DNA from: an uncultured Atopobium sp.
GTDB lineage: Bacteria; Actinomycetota; Coriobacteriia; Coriobacteriales; Atopobiaceae
Assembly (NCBI GenBank): GCA_938036925.1
Contig: CALHVU010000025.1
Location: forward strand, 1 to 7,208
Direction: 5' to 3'
Length of the DNA stretch: 7,208 nucleotides
Positions 1-6,353 of the stretch are shown here, piece by piece. Below the pieces are notes generated by a model, which ran no database searches, was not told where the DNA came from, and worked only from the letters and a program-made list of their open reading frames with translations. A program made the position numbers and the translations under genes. Every line of letters starts with the position of its first letter. Positions within the stretch are counted from its first letter, which is position 1.

Positions 1-2
1 CA

Positions 3-461
3 ACCGGAAGTTCTATCCGAAGCATGATCCGTGTCATGCCTAAAATTAAACAAGCTCAACACTATGTTGTTTCTCAAGAGTTTGAAACAGTTTTTGAAAC
101 CATTGCATATCAAATTGTTATTCCTCTCCTAATTTTTATCAACCGAGATGATCCATCATTATTTAGGAAAATAACTCAAGGCGATGATTTTGATGCATTA
201 TATTCTTATGGATTAAATTATGAAATATTTTCAGAACTTGTCAGAACAATAATTGCATTTCCTAAAATACTACAAGAAAATAACTATGATCTCGAAGCCA
301 AAGATGATGAGTGCAGAGAATACTTTCATTATCTTTGCGTGCTCTTGTTTTCAAAAAATAGAACCTCTAGTATTATTGATTCTGCAAAGATTAAACTAAA
401 TTTAGACCCATTTAAAATAAAAAAAATTAATAATAAGATATTTAAACAACTGGAGTTTTGA
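3..461 (+). CDS. Partial gene, C-terminal part of an AT-rich protein of unknown function
   Basis: The reading frame is open from the left edge (first full codon at base 3) to TGA at 459-461. The first ATG, at 24, has no convincing ribosome binding site, so this is probably the 3' part of a longer gene rather than a 145-residue protein. The visible part is rich in Ile, Lys, Asn, Phe and Tyr and looks helical. It has a hydrophobic stretch around AYQIVIPLLIF, which is short for a membrane span, and a lysine- and asparagine-rich tail. I do not recognise the family. A tail region of a large ATPase or defence-type protein is possible but nothing here proves it. GC is about 25% in sampled lines, against about 55% in the dehydrogenase gene downstream, which suggests recent acquisition. 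It converges on the next gene with only 7 bp between the stops. Confidence 0.6.
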   Translation, partial: TGSSIRSMIRVMPKIKQAQHYVVSQEFETVFETIAYQIVIPLLIFINRDDPSLFRKITQGDDFDALYSYGLNYEIFSELVRTIIAFPKILQENNYDLEAKDDECREYFHYLCVLLFSKNRTSSIIDSAKIKLNLDPFKIKKINNKIFKQLEF

Positions 462-468
462 AATAACG

Positions 469-762
469 CTACTCCCTTATGCCTGTAAACACAAAGTCTC
501 GGTTAGCGATGTGGGCGATGCCTTGAATGGTGTCGCCCTCAACGGAACCACCAACGGCAAAGATAACGGGACCCACAAAAGACTCAAGCTTGCCGCCAAA
601 GGTAAACGAGTTGTCGGTAACCTTGCCGTTTTCAATGTCAATCTGGACACCCATGGCGGTCAGAGAGCCCGTGAGTTTCTCGCCAGAGGTTATGAGGACA
701 GCGGTACCCTCTTTGGCTCCAACGGGAGAATCCATTTGAATCTTGTATGTTCCGTCGATCAT
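469..762 (-). CDS. Small glycine-rich protein of unknown function, probably all-beta
   Basis: The protein has 97 residues. ATG at 762-760 is preceded by AGAGG about five bases upstream, which supports this start. There is no signal peptide, membrane segment or cysteine. The sequence alternates short hydrophobic stretches with Gly, Asp/Asn and Thr turns, for example GTAVLITSGEKLTGSL, NSFTFGGKLES and FAVGGSVEGDTIQGIAH. This suggests a small antiparallel beta barrel with a lipocalin-like look. From memory, similar proteins of about 95-100 residues beginning M(I/N)xGTYK occur in anaerobic Firmicutes and Coriobacteria, but no function is known to me. It stands alone, divergent from the dehydrogenase gene and convergent with the AT-rich gene. 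Base composition is typical of the window's core genes. Confidence 0.8.
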   Translation of the reverse strand: MIDGTYKIQMDSPVGAKEGTAVLITSGEKLTGSLTAMGVQIDIENGKVTDNSFTFGGKLESFVGPVIFAVGGSVEGDTIQGIAHIANRDFVFTGIRE

Positions 763-778
763 GATGCCTCTATTCTGT

Positions 779-795
779 CCAGGCGTTATACCTGG
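779..795 (-). promoter_or_regulatory. Inverted repeat over a probable -10 element of the small beta-protein gene
   Basis: CCAGG (779-783) and CCTGG (791-795) form a perfect 5 bp inverted repeat around a 7-base centre. Read on the - strand the centre contains TATAAC, a reasonable -10 box 23 bases upstream of the start codon. A weak -35 candidate (GCTACA) lies 17 bases further upstream. The repeat could be a repressor site covering the -10. On the + strand the same hairpin is followed by TGTTTTTT, so a weak terminator for + strand transcription is the alternative reading. Confidence 0.35.
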
Positions 796-927
796 TGTTT
801 TTTGAGTTGTAGCCGATGGACTGCGCTAAAACCGGCTGCTGTGGTACGCCTCTATTCTACCCAAGAACGGTGACGGATAGATGTGGTTTCTCGCCAAGGG
901 ATAATTTGTGGGAATTGAATGAAAGTT

Positions 928-954
928 GGAAATTTTCCGAACGAATGTTTGACG
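928..954 (+). promoter_or_regulatory. Possible control region of the dehydrogenase gene
   Basis: A palindrome GGAAATTTTCC (928-938) is followed by TTGACG (949-954), a good -35 match. The best -10 candidates downstream, TATAGG at 969 and TAGATA at 980, sit at 14 and 25 bases, both outside normal spacing. The promoter is therefore not settled. The palindrome could be an operator. Confidence 0.25.
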
Positions 955-1029
955 GAGAGTTTCTGGGGTATAGGGACGGTAGATAAATCGCGCGGCACTT
1001 CTCGCCACGCTTGTAGAAAGGAACGTCCT

Positions 1030-1977
1030 ATGGACATTTCGCAGGTTAAGAAAGTTGTAGTTGCTGGCGGCGGCGTTTTGGGCAGCCAGATTGCATTCCA
1101 GACCGCTTATCGCGGCTACGAGACCACTATTTGGCTAAGGTCCGAGGCTTCAATTGAGCGCGCTCGTCCAAAGATTGAGCACCTCAGAGAGGTGTATCTG
1201 AACACCCTGGAGGCTATGAAGAGCGATCCTAAGGCGTACGCATACGGTCTCATTGCTCAGGACGAGATTACTCCAGAGAAGCTCGACCAGCTTAAAGAGC
1301 AGGTAGAGCGCGCATACAGCAACCTCAAGCTCACTTCCGATTGGGACGAGGCTTTTGGTGACGCTGACTTTGTTATCGAGTCTGTCGCGGAGAATCCAGA
1401 GCAGAAGATTGAGTTCTACACCGAGCTGGCCAAGCACTTGCCCGAGAAGACTATTGTTGCAACTAACAGCTCAACCATGATTCCAAGCATGTTTGCTGCA
1501 GCTACTGGTCGTCCCGAGAAGTACCTGGCTCTCCACTTTGCTAACGAGATTTGGCGCAACCCAATTGGCGAGGTCATGGGTCACGCAGGTACCGCTCAGG
1601 AGAACTTTGACATGGTCGTCGCTTTTGCGGCAAGCATTCGTATGATTCCGGTCAAGGTTCTGAAGGAGCAGCCTGGTTACCTGCTGAACTCCATGCTGGT
1701 ACCCCTTCTGGTCTCCGCTGAGCAGCTCTGGGCTAACGGCGTCGGCGACGTCGAGGACATCGACAGGGCTTGGCGCATTGGCACCGGCTCGCCAAAGGGT
1801 CCGTTCCAGATTCTGGACATCATTGGCCTGGTCACCGCATACAACGTTGCTCTGATGAACCCTGCAGCTAAGGATCCTGAGTCCGTACAGGGTCGCATTG
1901 TCGCCCTCCTCAAGGAGAAGATTGACAAGGGCGAGACCGGCGTTGCTGCTGGTAAGGGCTTCTACGAGTACAAGTAA
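1030..1977 (+). CDS. 3-hydroxyacyl-CoA dehydrogenase family NAD-dependent oxidoreductase
   Basis: The protein has 315 residues, near the usual 280-320 of single-domain 3-hydroxybutyryl-CoA dehydrogenases. ATG at 1030 is chosen because AGAAAGGA (1015-1022) lies just upstream and the Rossmann fold begins right after it. The longer frame from 919 has no such site. Visible features are the beta strand and dinucleotide loop VVVAGGGVLGS (9-19), the ESVAEN segment (117-122), NSST (146-149), the presumed catalytic His169 in HFAN with Glu181 in GEVM, the C-terminal domain start at PGYLLN (215-220), GPF (257-259) and the typical ending GKGFYEYK. The family oxidises L-3-hydroxyacyl-CoA with NAD or works in reverse in butyrate formation. 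The usual HFFNP box is changed to HFANE, so the substrate may not be a standard acyl-CoA. No other acyl-CoA gene is nearby; it appears monocistronic. Confidence 0.9.
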   Translation: MDISQVKKVVVAGGGVLGSQIAFQTAYRGYETTIWLRSEASIERARPKIEHLREVYLNTLEAMKSDPKAYAYGLIAQDEITPEKLDQLKEQVERAYSNLKLTSDWDEAFGDADFVIESVAENPEQKIEFYTELAKHLPEKTIVATNSSTMIPSMFAAATGRPEKYLALHFANEIWRNPIGEVMGHAGTAQENFDMVVAFAASIRMIPVKVLKEQPGYLLNSMLVPLLVSAEQLWANGVGDVEDIDRAWRIGTGSPKGPFQILDIIGLVTAYNVALMNPAAKDPESVQGRIVALLKEKIDKGETGVAAGKGFYEYK

Positions 1978-2005
1978 GGCGCGGACAGGTTACGAGCGAT
2001 TTCAG

Positions 2006-2040
2006 CCCGGTATCCATTTCGTGTGGATGCCGGGTTTCTT
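2006..2040 (+). terminator. Intrinsic terminator after the dehydrogenase gene
   Basis: An 11 bp stem is formed by 2006-2016 and 2024-2034. It includes one G-U pair, has a 7-base loop and is followed by TTTCTT. It starts 29 bases after the stop codon. Confidence 0.8.
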
Positions 2041-2125
2041 GTGCGAAAACGCTGCTAGTGGACGGGGTTTCTCGCCAGGTGGCAGGCGCGCTCAGTGCGA
2101 GCTCGGCGGGAGCCTGCGCAGGGCA

Positions 2126-2346
2126 GCTTCGTAGATTTTTCAGGGTCAATTGATCCAAAACCCGGGTAATTGTGTGTCCACATGATCCAAAAGCGAGGCA
2201 ATTATGTGTCGAAAGGTACATAATTAGGTGAGTTTTGGATCAAAATCGTTCTTCTCGACACATAATTAGTGTACTTTTGGATTAATCGAGCCCCAAAAAT
2301 CTACAAGCAACAGCTCCACGCACATAATTGCATCGGTTTTGGACCA
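2126..2346. repeat. Array of five 28 bp bipartite repeats within a large imperfect palindrome (family 1)
   Basis: Each unit is exactly 28 bases: left arm TGATCCAAAA, six unconserved bases, right arm YAATTATGTGTC. Copies on the + strand are 2151-2178 and 2183-2210. Inverted copies are 2215-2242, 2257-2284 and 2319-2346. The arms tolerate one to three substitutions per copy while the spacer differs in every copy (CCCGGG, GCGAGG, CTCACC, GTACAC, CCGATG on the unit strand). The first four copies are enclosed by an inverted repeat, GTAGATTTTT (2131-2140) and AAAAATCTAC (2295-2304), extended by GCTT/AAGC outside. The fifth copy lies outside it. The whole could fold as a cruciform. It is non-coding and sits between two convergent transcription units. 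Function is unknown; a miniature mobile element or an array of protein-binding sites are the two obvious readings. Confidence 0.9.
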
Positions 2347-2361
2347 GATGGCCGTATGCAA

Positions 2362-2395
2362 AAAGCCCTTCTCGCCAGATGACGAGAAGGGCTTT
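2362..2395 (-). terminator. Intrinsic terminator of the PTS-transketolase operon, bidirectional
   Basis: A perfect 13 bp stem (2362-2374 with 2383-2395) has an 8-base loop. On the - strand it runs into five T residues. On the + strand the tail is TTTGTTT. It lies about 100 bases after the transketolase stop codon. One stem strand and part of the loop include the recurring word CTTCTCGCCA. Confidence 0.85.
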
Positions 2396-2456
2396 GTTTG
2401 TGCGACGATAACGTGCGCTGTTGAGACGCGCTGACGTGCGACGGGCGCGCTGCCGT

Positions 2457-2484
2457 GCTCTGAAGCGCGGAAATCCGCCAGAGC
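2457..2484 (-). other. Stem-loop just after the transketolase stop codon
   Basis: GCTCTG (2457-2462) pairs with CAGAGC (2479-2484) and GCGG (2467-2470) pairs with CCGC (2475-2478), with a four-base bulge and a four-base loop. There is no T-run behind it, so it is not a terminator. It may protect the 3' end of the message. Confidence 0.45.
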
Positions 2485-2493
2485 TCGAAGAAC

Positions 2494-3435
2494 TTACTTC
2501 AAGAAGTCCTTGACGGATGCAAGAACGCTCGGGGTATCCAGGCCGTACTTGGCAAGAACCTGAAGTGCGGGTCCGGACTCGCCATAGGTGTCCTGAACGC
2601 CAATGACCTTAACGGGAACAGAAGCGTTCTCTGCAAGAGCCTGGCAGACGGCACTGCCCAGACCGCCGATAACGGAGTGTTCCTCAATAGTCACAATCTT
2701 GCCGGTCTTTGCTGCAGAAGCGGTAATCAGCTCAGTATCCAGAGGCTTGATGGTGTGGATGTTGATGACCTCGGCGTTGACACCCTCTGCTGCCAGTTGC
2801 TCTGCAACCTCAAGAGCCACAGGAACCATAAGGCCACAAGCTACCAGCGTAACGTCAGTACCTTCCTTAAGGACAATGCCTTTGCCCAGCTCGAAGTGGT
2901 AGTCAGGGTTGGTGTTGAAAACAGGAACAGGGAGGCGGCCAAAGCGCATGTAGACAGGGCCATCATGGTCGTAAGCAGCCTTAACAGCGGCCTCAGCCTC
3001 AACAGCGTCGGATGGAATAATGACCGTCATACCAGGAATGGTACGCATAACAGCAATATCCTCGTTGCACTGGTGAGTAGCGCCGTCCTCTCCTACCGAG
3101 AGACCTCCGTGAGTAGCGCCAATCTTAACGTTCAGGTGAGGATAGCCCACTGAGTTTCTGATCTGCTCAAACGCACGACCAGACGTGAACATTGCAAACG
3201 AAGTTGCAAAGACCTTGTGACCCGTAGCCGCAACGCCGGCTGCCATGCCAATCATATTGGCCTCAGCAATTCCGCAGTCCACGAAGCGCTCAGGATACTC
3301 CTCGCCGTACTTGCCGGAACGAGTTGCCTCTGCCAAGTCAGCATCAAAGACGAGAAGATCGTCGTGCTCTTTACCAAGCTCTACCAGGGCTTTTCCATAA
3401 GCCTCTCTGGTGGCAATTTTCTGTACGTCTGCCAT
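2494..3435 (-). CDS. Transketolase, C-terminal subunit (split transketolase)
   Basis: The protein has 313 residues, the usual size of the C-terminal half encoded separately. It carries the pyrimidine-binding domain followed by the C-terminal domain. Visible features are the catalytic-type Glu58 in GIAEANM, the substrate-site segment THGGLSVGEDGATHQ (108-122) with two histidines, phosphate-site arginine candidates in YMRFGR (162-167), and EEHSVIGGLG (251-260). With the N-terminal partner it should form a cytosolic ThDP enzyme moving two-carbon units between ketose and aldose phosphates. ATG at 3435 is one base after the partner's TAA and has GGGAGAGGTGG upstream. An in-frame ATG at 3456 lies inside the partner gene and lacks this context. 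Last gene of the operon, translationally coupled. 1-deoxyxylulose-5-phosphate synthase is less likely because that enzyme is one chain of about 620 residues. Confidence 0.93.
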   Translation of the reverse strand: MADVQKIATREAYGKALVELGKEHDDLLVFDADLAEATRSGKYGEEYPERFVDCGIAEANMIGMAAGVAATGHKVFATSFAMFTSGRAFEQIRNSVGYPHLNVKIGATHGGLSVGEDGATHQCNEDIAVMRTIPGMTVIIPSDAVEAEAAVKAAYDHDGPVYMRFGRLPVPVFNTNPDYHFELGKGIVLKEGTDVTLVACGLMVPVALEVAEQLAAEGVNAEVINIHTIKPLDTELITASAAKTGKIVTIEEHSVIGGLGSAVCQALAENASVPVKVIGVQDTYGESGPALQVLAKYGLDTPSVLASVKDFLK

Positions 3436-3436
3436 G

Positions 3437-4258
3437 TTATGCCACCTCTCCCTCAAGCTCTTTAAGTGCCTGCTCGTATTGCTCCTGGTTAGGAGCCTTG
3501 CCGTGCCAGCCTACCTGGTTCTCCATGAAGGAGACACCCTTGCCCTTTACGGTGTGGGCAATGATAACGGTTGGCTGACCCGTAACAGTCCGAGCCTCAG
3601 CAAATGCAGCAGCAAGCTGATCAAAGTCGTGTCCATCTGCCACATCAATAACGTGGAATTTGAACGCCTTGAACTTCTCGTCAATTGGGTTTGGTGTGTT
3701 GATCTGATCAAGCGAGCCATCAAGCTGCAGGTTATTGTTGTCAACAATAAGCGTGAGGTTATCAAGCTGGTGGTTGCCAGCGAACATGGCAGCCTCCCAA
3801 ACCTGACCCTCTTCAATCTCGCCGTCGCCCAGGAGTGCGTAGACGCGGTAGTCCTTGTTGAACTTCTTGCCGGCCAGCGCCATGCCGACAGCGGTGGAAA
3901 CGCCCTGGCCCAGGGAGCCGGTGCTCATGTCAACGCCGGGGGTATCGTTCATGTTTGGGTGACCCTGAAGGCGCGAGTTGAGCGCGCGGAAGGTCTTGAG
4001 CTCCTCCTTGGGGAAGAAGCCGCGCTCGGCCAGAACGCCGTAGAGCGCTGGGGTAACGTGACCCTTTGAAAGCACAAAGCGGTCCCTGCAAGGGCAGTTT
4101 GGCTTGGTAGGGTCTACATGCATCTCCTTGAAGTAAAGATACGTTAGGATTTCTGTTGCAGAAAGCGAGCCACCGGGATGGCCGGATTTGGCCGTAAAGA
4201 CCTGCGTGAGGATGCTTTTGCGCACCTCACGAGCAACCTGTTTAAGGTCGACGTCCAT
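3437..4258 (-). CDS. Transketolase, N-terminal subunit (split transketolase)
   Basis: The protein has 273 residues, the typical length of the ThDP diphosphate-binding half. Visible features are KSGHPGGSLS (24-33), with the histidine conserved near the cofactor, LSKGH (63-67), GHP at 99-101, and the ThDP/metal signature from GDGEIEEG (144-151) to DNNN (173-176). A late HTVKGKG (235-241) and WHGK (251-254) match the family. The start at 4258 is preceded by GAAAGGA at normal distance and begins directly with the conserved helix. An earlier in-frame ATG at 4315 adds a cysteine-rich, unlikely leader. It follows the EIIB gene by 99 bp and precedes the C-terminal subunit gene by one base, so the two halves are probably made in equal amounts. 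Its place behind PTS genes implies a catabolic isoenzyme for the imported sugar rather than the housekeeping one. Confidence 0.93.
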   Translation of the reverse strand: MDVDLKQVAREVRKSILTQVFTAKSGHPGGSLSATEILTYLYFKEMHVDPTKPNCPCRDRFVLSKGHVTPALYGVLAERGFFPKEELKTFRALNSRLQGHPNMNDTPGVDMSTGSLGQGVSTAVGMALAGKKFNKDYRVYALLGDGEIEEGQVWEAAMFAGNHQLDNLTLIVDNNNLQLDGSLDQINTPNPIDEKFKAFKFHVIDVADGHDFDQLAAAFAEARTVTGQPTVIIAHTVKGKGVSFMENQVGWHGKAPNQEQYEQALKELEGEVA

Positions 4259-4304
4259 GTAATTTCCTTTCACGTATTGCGTGCGAGAAACGCAGCAGGT
4301 CGGC

Positions 4305-4338
4305 GCCACGCGCAAGCCGAAGCCGCGCGCAAGCCGGA
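4305..4338. repeat. 17 bp tandem duplication between EIIB and transketolase genes
   Basis: The unit GCCRCGCGCAAGCCGRA occurs at 4305-4321 and again at 4322-4338 with one clear change. It is GC-rich and lies in the 99 bp spacer of the operon. Function unknown; a slipped duplication is enough to explain it. Confidence 0.6.
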
Positions 4339-4357
4339 GCTGCGGGCGAGTCAGCGC

Positions 4358-4642
4358 TTACAGACCGAACTTCTCGGTAAGCTTTTCCTTCATTTCATCC
4401 TTATCAAGGATGTTGGAGAGAACGATCTTCTCGTCTTCTGGAATGCCGGCGATAAAATCCTCAAGGTCGCGAGCAACAATAAAGAGGTCAGCTGCGCCAG
4501 GAGTAACGTCGGAAACGGTTGAGTGCTCAACCTCGACGCCGCTCACACCCAGCTCGTTCAGGACGTCCTGGATCTGCATCTCAACCATAAGGCTGGAGCC
4601 AAGTCCACTTCCGCAACAGCAAAGGATCTTCTGGATAGCCAT
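4358..4642 (-). CDS. PTS EIIB component, ascorbate/galactitol-like family
   Basis: The protein has 94 residues, the normal length of a free-standing EIIB of the UlaB type. It is a cytosolic phosphocarrier that takes phosphate from EIIA on a cysteine and passes it to the sugar bound by EIIC. The N-terminal strand and phosphate loop are KILCCCGSGLGSSLM (5-19). Cys10, directly before GSGLGSS, is the expected phosphorylated residue. Three consecutive cysteines (8-10) are unusual, as the family normally has one or two here. The start at 4642 has GAAAGGGG seven bases upstream; the frame stays open to an earlier ATG at 4762, but that start would place the intra-operon terminator inside the coding region. 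It follows the EIIC gene by 154 bp. No EIIA gene is visible, so EIIA must come from elsewhere. Confidence 0.9.
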   Translation of the reverse strand: MAIQKILCCCGSGLGSSLMVEMQIQDVLNELGVSGVEVEHSTVSDVTPGAADLFIVARDLEDFIAGIPEDEKIVLSNILDKDEMKEKLTEKFGL

Positions 4643-4661
4643 ACAAGCCCCTTTCAATTCA

Positions 4662-4687
4662 CCACGTGTGATATGTGGGTTACGTGG
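4662..4687 (-). promoter_or_regulatory. Inverted repeat in the EIIB leader
   Basis: CCACGT (4662-4667) and ACGTGG (4682-4687) form a perfect 6 bp inverted repeat with a 14-base loop. It lies between the operon-internal terminator and the EIIB ribosome binding site. It could be an operator or a small RNA hairpin affecting translation. Confidence 0.35.
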
Positions 4688-4690
4688 GTT

Positions 4691-4725
4691 AAAAAGTCGG
4701 GCCCCATCCAAGGACGAAGCCCGAC
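4691..4725 (-). terminator. Strong intrinsic terminator inside the operon, between EIIC and EIIB
   Basis: Read on the - strand, GTCGGGC (4725-4719) pairs with GCCCGAC (4702-4696). The stem continues inward through G-U and Watson-Crick pairs to 13 bp in all, closing on a CTTG tetraloop. Five T residues (4695-4691) follow. Only 48 bases separate it from the EIIB start, too few for a full promoter, so downstream genes probably depend on read-through. A perfect 8 bp tandem repeat ACCTAGAT (4724-4739) and a -10-like TAGAAT (4743-4738, - strand) lie just upstream. Confidence 0.85.
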
Positions 4726-4796
4726 CTAGATACCTAGATTCTACTCGCATTTTCTGCAGCAACTGCGATGTTTAGCTGCAATTCTGTGAGCGGACG

Positions 4797-6266
4797 CTAC
4801 TCGGCCTTCTTCTCTTCTGCCTTCTTAGGAGCAACAAGGTTGAAGAGAATTGGGAGGCAGAAGCAGACAACGCAGATGCCCGTGAGAACTGCACCCTGGA
4901 CGTTCAGAGCAACGTTACCAAAGATCAGCGCCATGATGGAGAAGTCAGCGTCGGAGAAGGTAGCGGAGGTGAAGCCCATGAGAGTAAAGACTGGCATGCA
5001 CAGTGCAGGCAAGAAGGTAATGAGCAGGCCGTGGACAAAGGAGCCGGCGATGCAGCCCTTGATGCCGCCCTCTGCGTTACCAAAGACACCTGCGGTTGCG
5101 CCGCAGAAGAAGTGAGGAACAACGCCTGGGAGGATCAGGGCAATAGCTGCAATCTGCGCATTAATGACACCAAGGATAAGCAGACCCAGGATGCCGCCAA
5201 CGAAGGAACTCAGGAAGCCGATGATAACGGCGTTTGGAGCATAGGTGAATGCGATTGGGCAGTCGATTGCAGGCTTTGCACCAGGGACAAGCTTCTGAGC
5301 AATACCCTTGAATGCAGGAACAATCTCGCCAATGATCAGACGGACACCGGACAGAATGATGTAAACACCACCGGCGAAGGAGAGGCCGCGGGTAAATGCC
5401 CAGACAATCCAGTTAGTGGTGGTCTCGGTACCAATGTTCAGCAGGTCGCCGAGGTGCTGAAGGCCCGCATACTGTGGGTTAGAAGCAAACTCTGCAGCGG
5501 TAGTTCCTGCAGGTACTAGGGTTAGAAGTCCGCGGCTAACAGCAACGCCGGTGATAACCAAGAACATGATGATCATGGTCAGGCCAATGGAAACGGTGTT
5601 GTCGCGCAGGAAGATGAGGCGCTTGGAGAACTTGATATTCTCGGTGCTATTCTCGCGATCAGAAGCAAAAAGCTTACCAACCATACCTGCAAGCCAATAA
5701 CCAGCGCCACCGAAGTGACCAAGTGCAACGGAATCGCTGCCGGTAACCTTGCGCATGGTTGGCTGGCAGTATGCAGGAGATAGAACCATGATCAGAGCAA
5801 GCAGGCATGAGCCGGAGATGTAGAGCATCCAACCGGAAAGGCCGCCGACGTGCAGGATGATAGCGAGCATAGCTGCCATGTAGAGAGTGTGGTGGCCGGT
5901 GAGGAAGATGTAGTTAAAGCGAGAAAAACGTGCGAGGACAATGTTCAGGACCATGCCGATGCACATGATGATTGCGGTTGCCTGACCAAACTCGCCCAGT
6001 GCAAGGGAGACAACGGCCTCGTTGTTTGGGACGACACCCTGCATGTCAAAAGCGAAGTTGAAGATTTCACCAAAGGCCAGGAGGGAGCCAGTTTGCAAGA
6101 AACCTGCACCTGCAGAAAGAACGAGGAAGCCGACGATGGTCTTGAGAGTGCCTCTGATAAGGTCCTCAATTGGCTTTCCCTGAAGCGCCAAACCCAGCAA
6201 GGCAACAAGGCCAACTAGGATGGCTGGTGTTGATAACACGTTTACAAAAAACTCAACAACAGGCAT
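4797..6266 (-). CDS. PTS EIIC permease of the ascorbate (UlaA/SgaT) family
   Basis: The protein has 489 residues, slightly longer than the 465 of E. coli UlaA, with about ten or more membrane segments. It forms the sugar channel and works with EIIB to import and phosphorylate its substrate. Family landmarks are LTGHHTLYMA (122-131) with the histidine pair 125-126, LGHFGG (182-187), KPAIDCPIAFTYAPNA (331-346) with Asp335, and GVVPHFFCGATAGVFGNAEGG (381-401, mid-part conserved). The tail is charged (KKAEEKKAE). ATG at 6266 has GAAAGGGG seven bases upstream. It is the first gene of the operon. The family includes ascorbate carriers, but here no ascorbate-phosphate lactonase, decarboxylase or epimerase follows. 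Instead a split transketolase does, so the sugar is likely a ketose or pentose-type compound other than ascorbate. The substrate cannot be read from the sequence. Confidence 0.92.
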   Translation of the reverse strand: MPVVEFFVNVLSTPAILVGLVALLGLALQGKPIEDLIRGTLKTIVGFLVLSAGAGFLQTGSLLAFGEIFNFAFDMQGVVPNNEAVVSLALGEFGQATAIIMCIGMVLNIVLARFSRFNYIFLTGHHTLYMAAMLAIILHVGGLSGWMLYISGSCLLALIMVLSPAYCQPTMRKVTGSDSVALGHFGGAGYWLAGMVGKLFASDRENSTENIKFSKRLIFLRDNTVSIGLTMIIMFLVITGVAVSRGLLTLVPAGTTAAEFASNPQYAGLQHLGDLLNIGTETTTNWIVWAFTRGLSFAGGVYIILSGVRLIIGEIVPAFKGIAQKLVPGAKPAIDCPIAFTYAPNAVIIGFLSSFVGGILGLLILGVINAQIAAIALILPGVVPHFFCGATAGVFGNAEGGIKGCIAGSFVHGLLITFLPALCMPVFTLMGFTSATFSDADFSIMALIFGNVALNVQGAVLTGICVVCFCLPILFNLVAPKKAEEKKAE

Positions 6267-6285
6267 ACAAAACCCCTTTCAACAA

Positions 6286-6340
6286 AACGCGTGTGTGCAA
6301 GCGCGTAGGAACTACGGTGCGCGCGTTGCCTAAAACGTAG
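6286..6340 (-). promoter_or_regulatory. GC-rich leader of the PTS operon with competing hairpins
   Basis: On the message strand the leader contains CTACG (6340-6336), CGTAG (6316-6312) and CTACG (6308-6304). The middle segment can pair with either neighbour, so two hairpins are mutually exclusive. AACGCG and CGCGTT (6327-6322 and 6291-6286) enclose the later one and end near the ribosome binding site. This is the layout of a switchable leader, but no known riboswitch or antiterminator sequence is recognised. Confidence 0.35.
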
Positions 6341-6353
6341 TGCACTTCGTCTG

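Noticed and set aside
511..873. 120-residue open frame on the + strand
   Set aside because: It is antisense to the small beta-protein gene, which has a ribosome binding site and a coherent protein; this frame has neither.
919..1029. 37-residue N-terminal extension of the dehydrogenase
   Set aside because: No ribosome binding site at 919, and AGAAAGGA before 1030 plus the family N-terminus favour the later start.
2151..2346. 28 bp repeats as XerC/XerD dif-type recombination sites
   Set aside because: Length 28 and a TTATGT core recall dif (11-6-11), but the TTATGT does not start right after the 6-base spacer and the left arm lacks the ...TAA end. Five copies in mixed orientation are also not dif-like.
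2151..2346. Type I restriction-modification recognition sites (bipartite with fixed spacer)
   Set aside because: Arms of 10 and 12 bases are far longer than the 3-5 base half sites of type I systems, and no R-M genes are present.
3436..3456. Upstream ATG for the transketolase C-terminal subunit
   Set aside because: It lies within the N-terminal subunit gene and lacks the ribosome binding site; ATG at 3435 directly after the stop codon fits coupling.
4259..4315. Extended start of the transketolase N-terminal subunit
   Set aside because: The extra 19 residues are cysteine-rich and unlike the family; the ATG at 4258 has a good ribosome binding site.
4643..4762. Extended start of EIIB
   Set aside because: It would translate through the intra-operon terminator, and EIIB proteins begin directly with the cysteine-loop strand.
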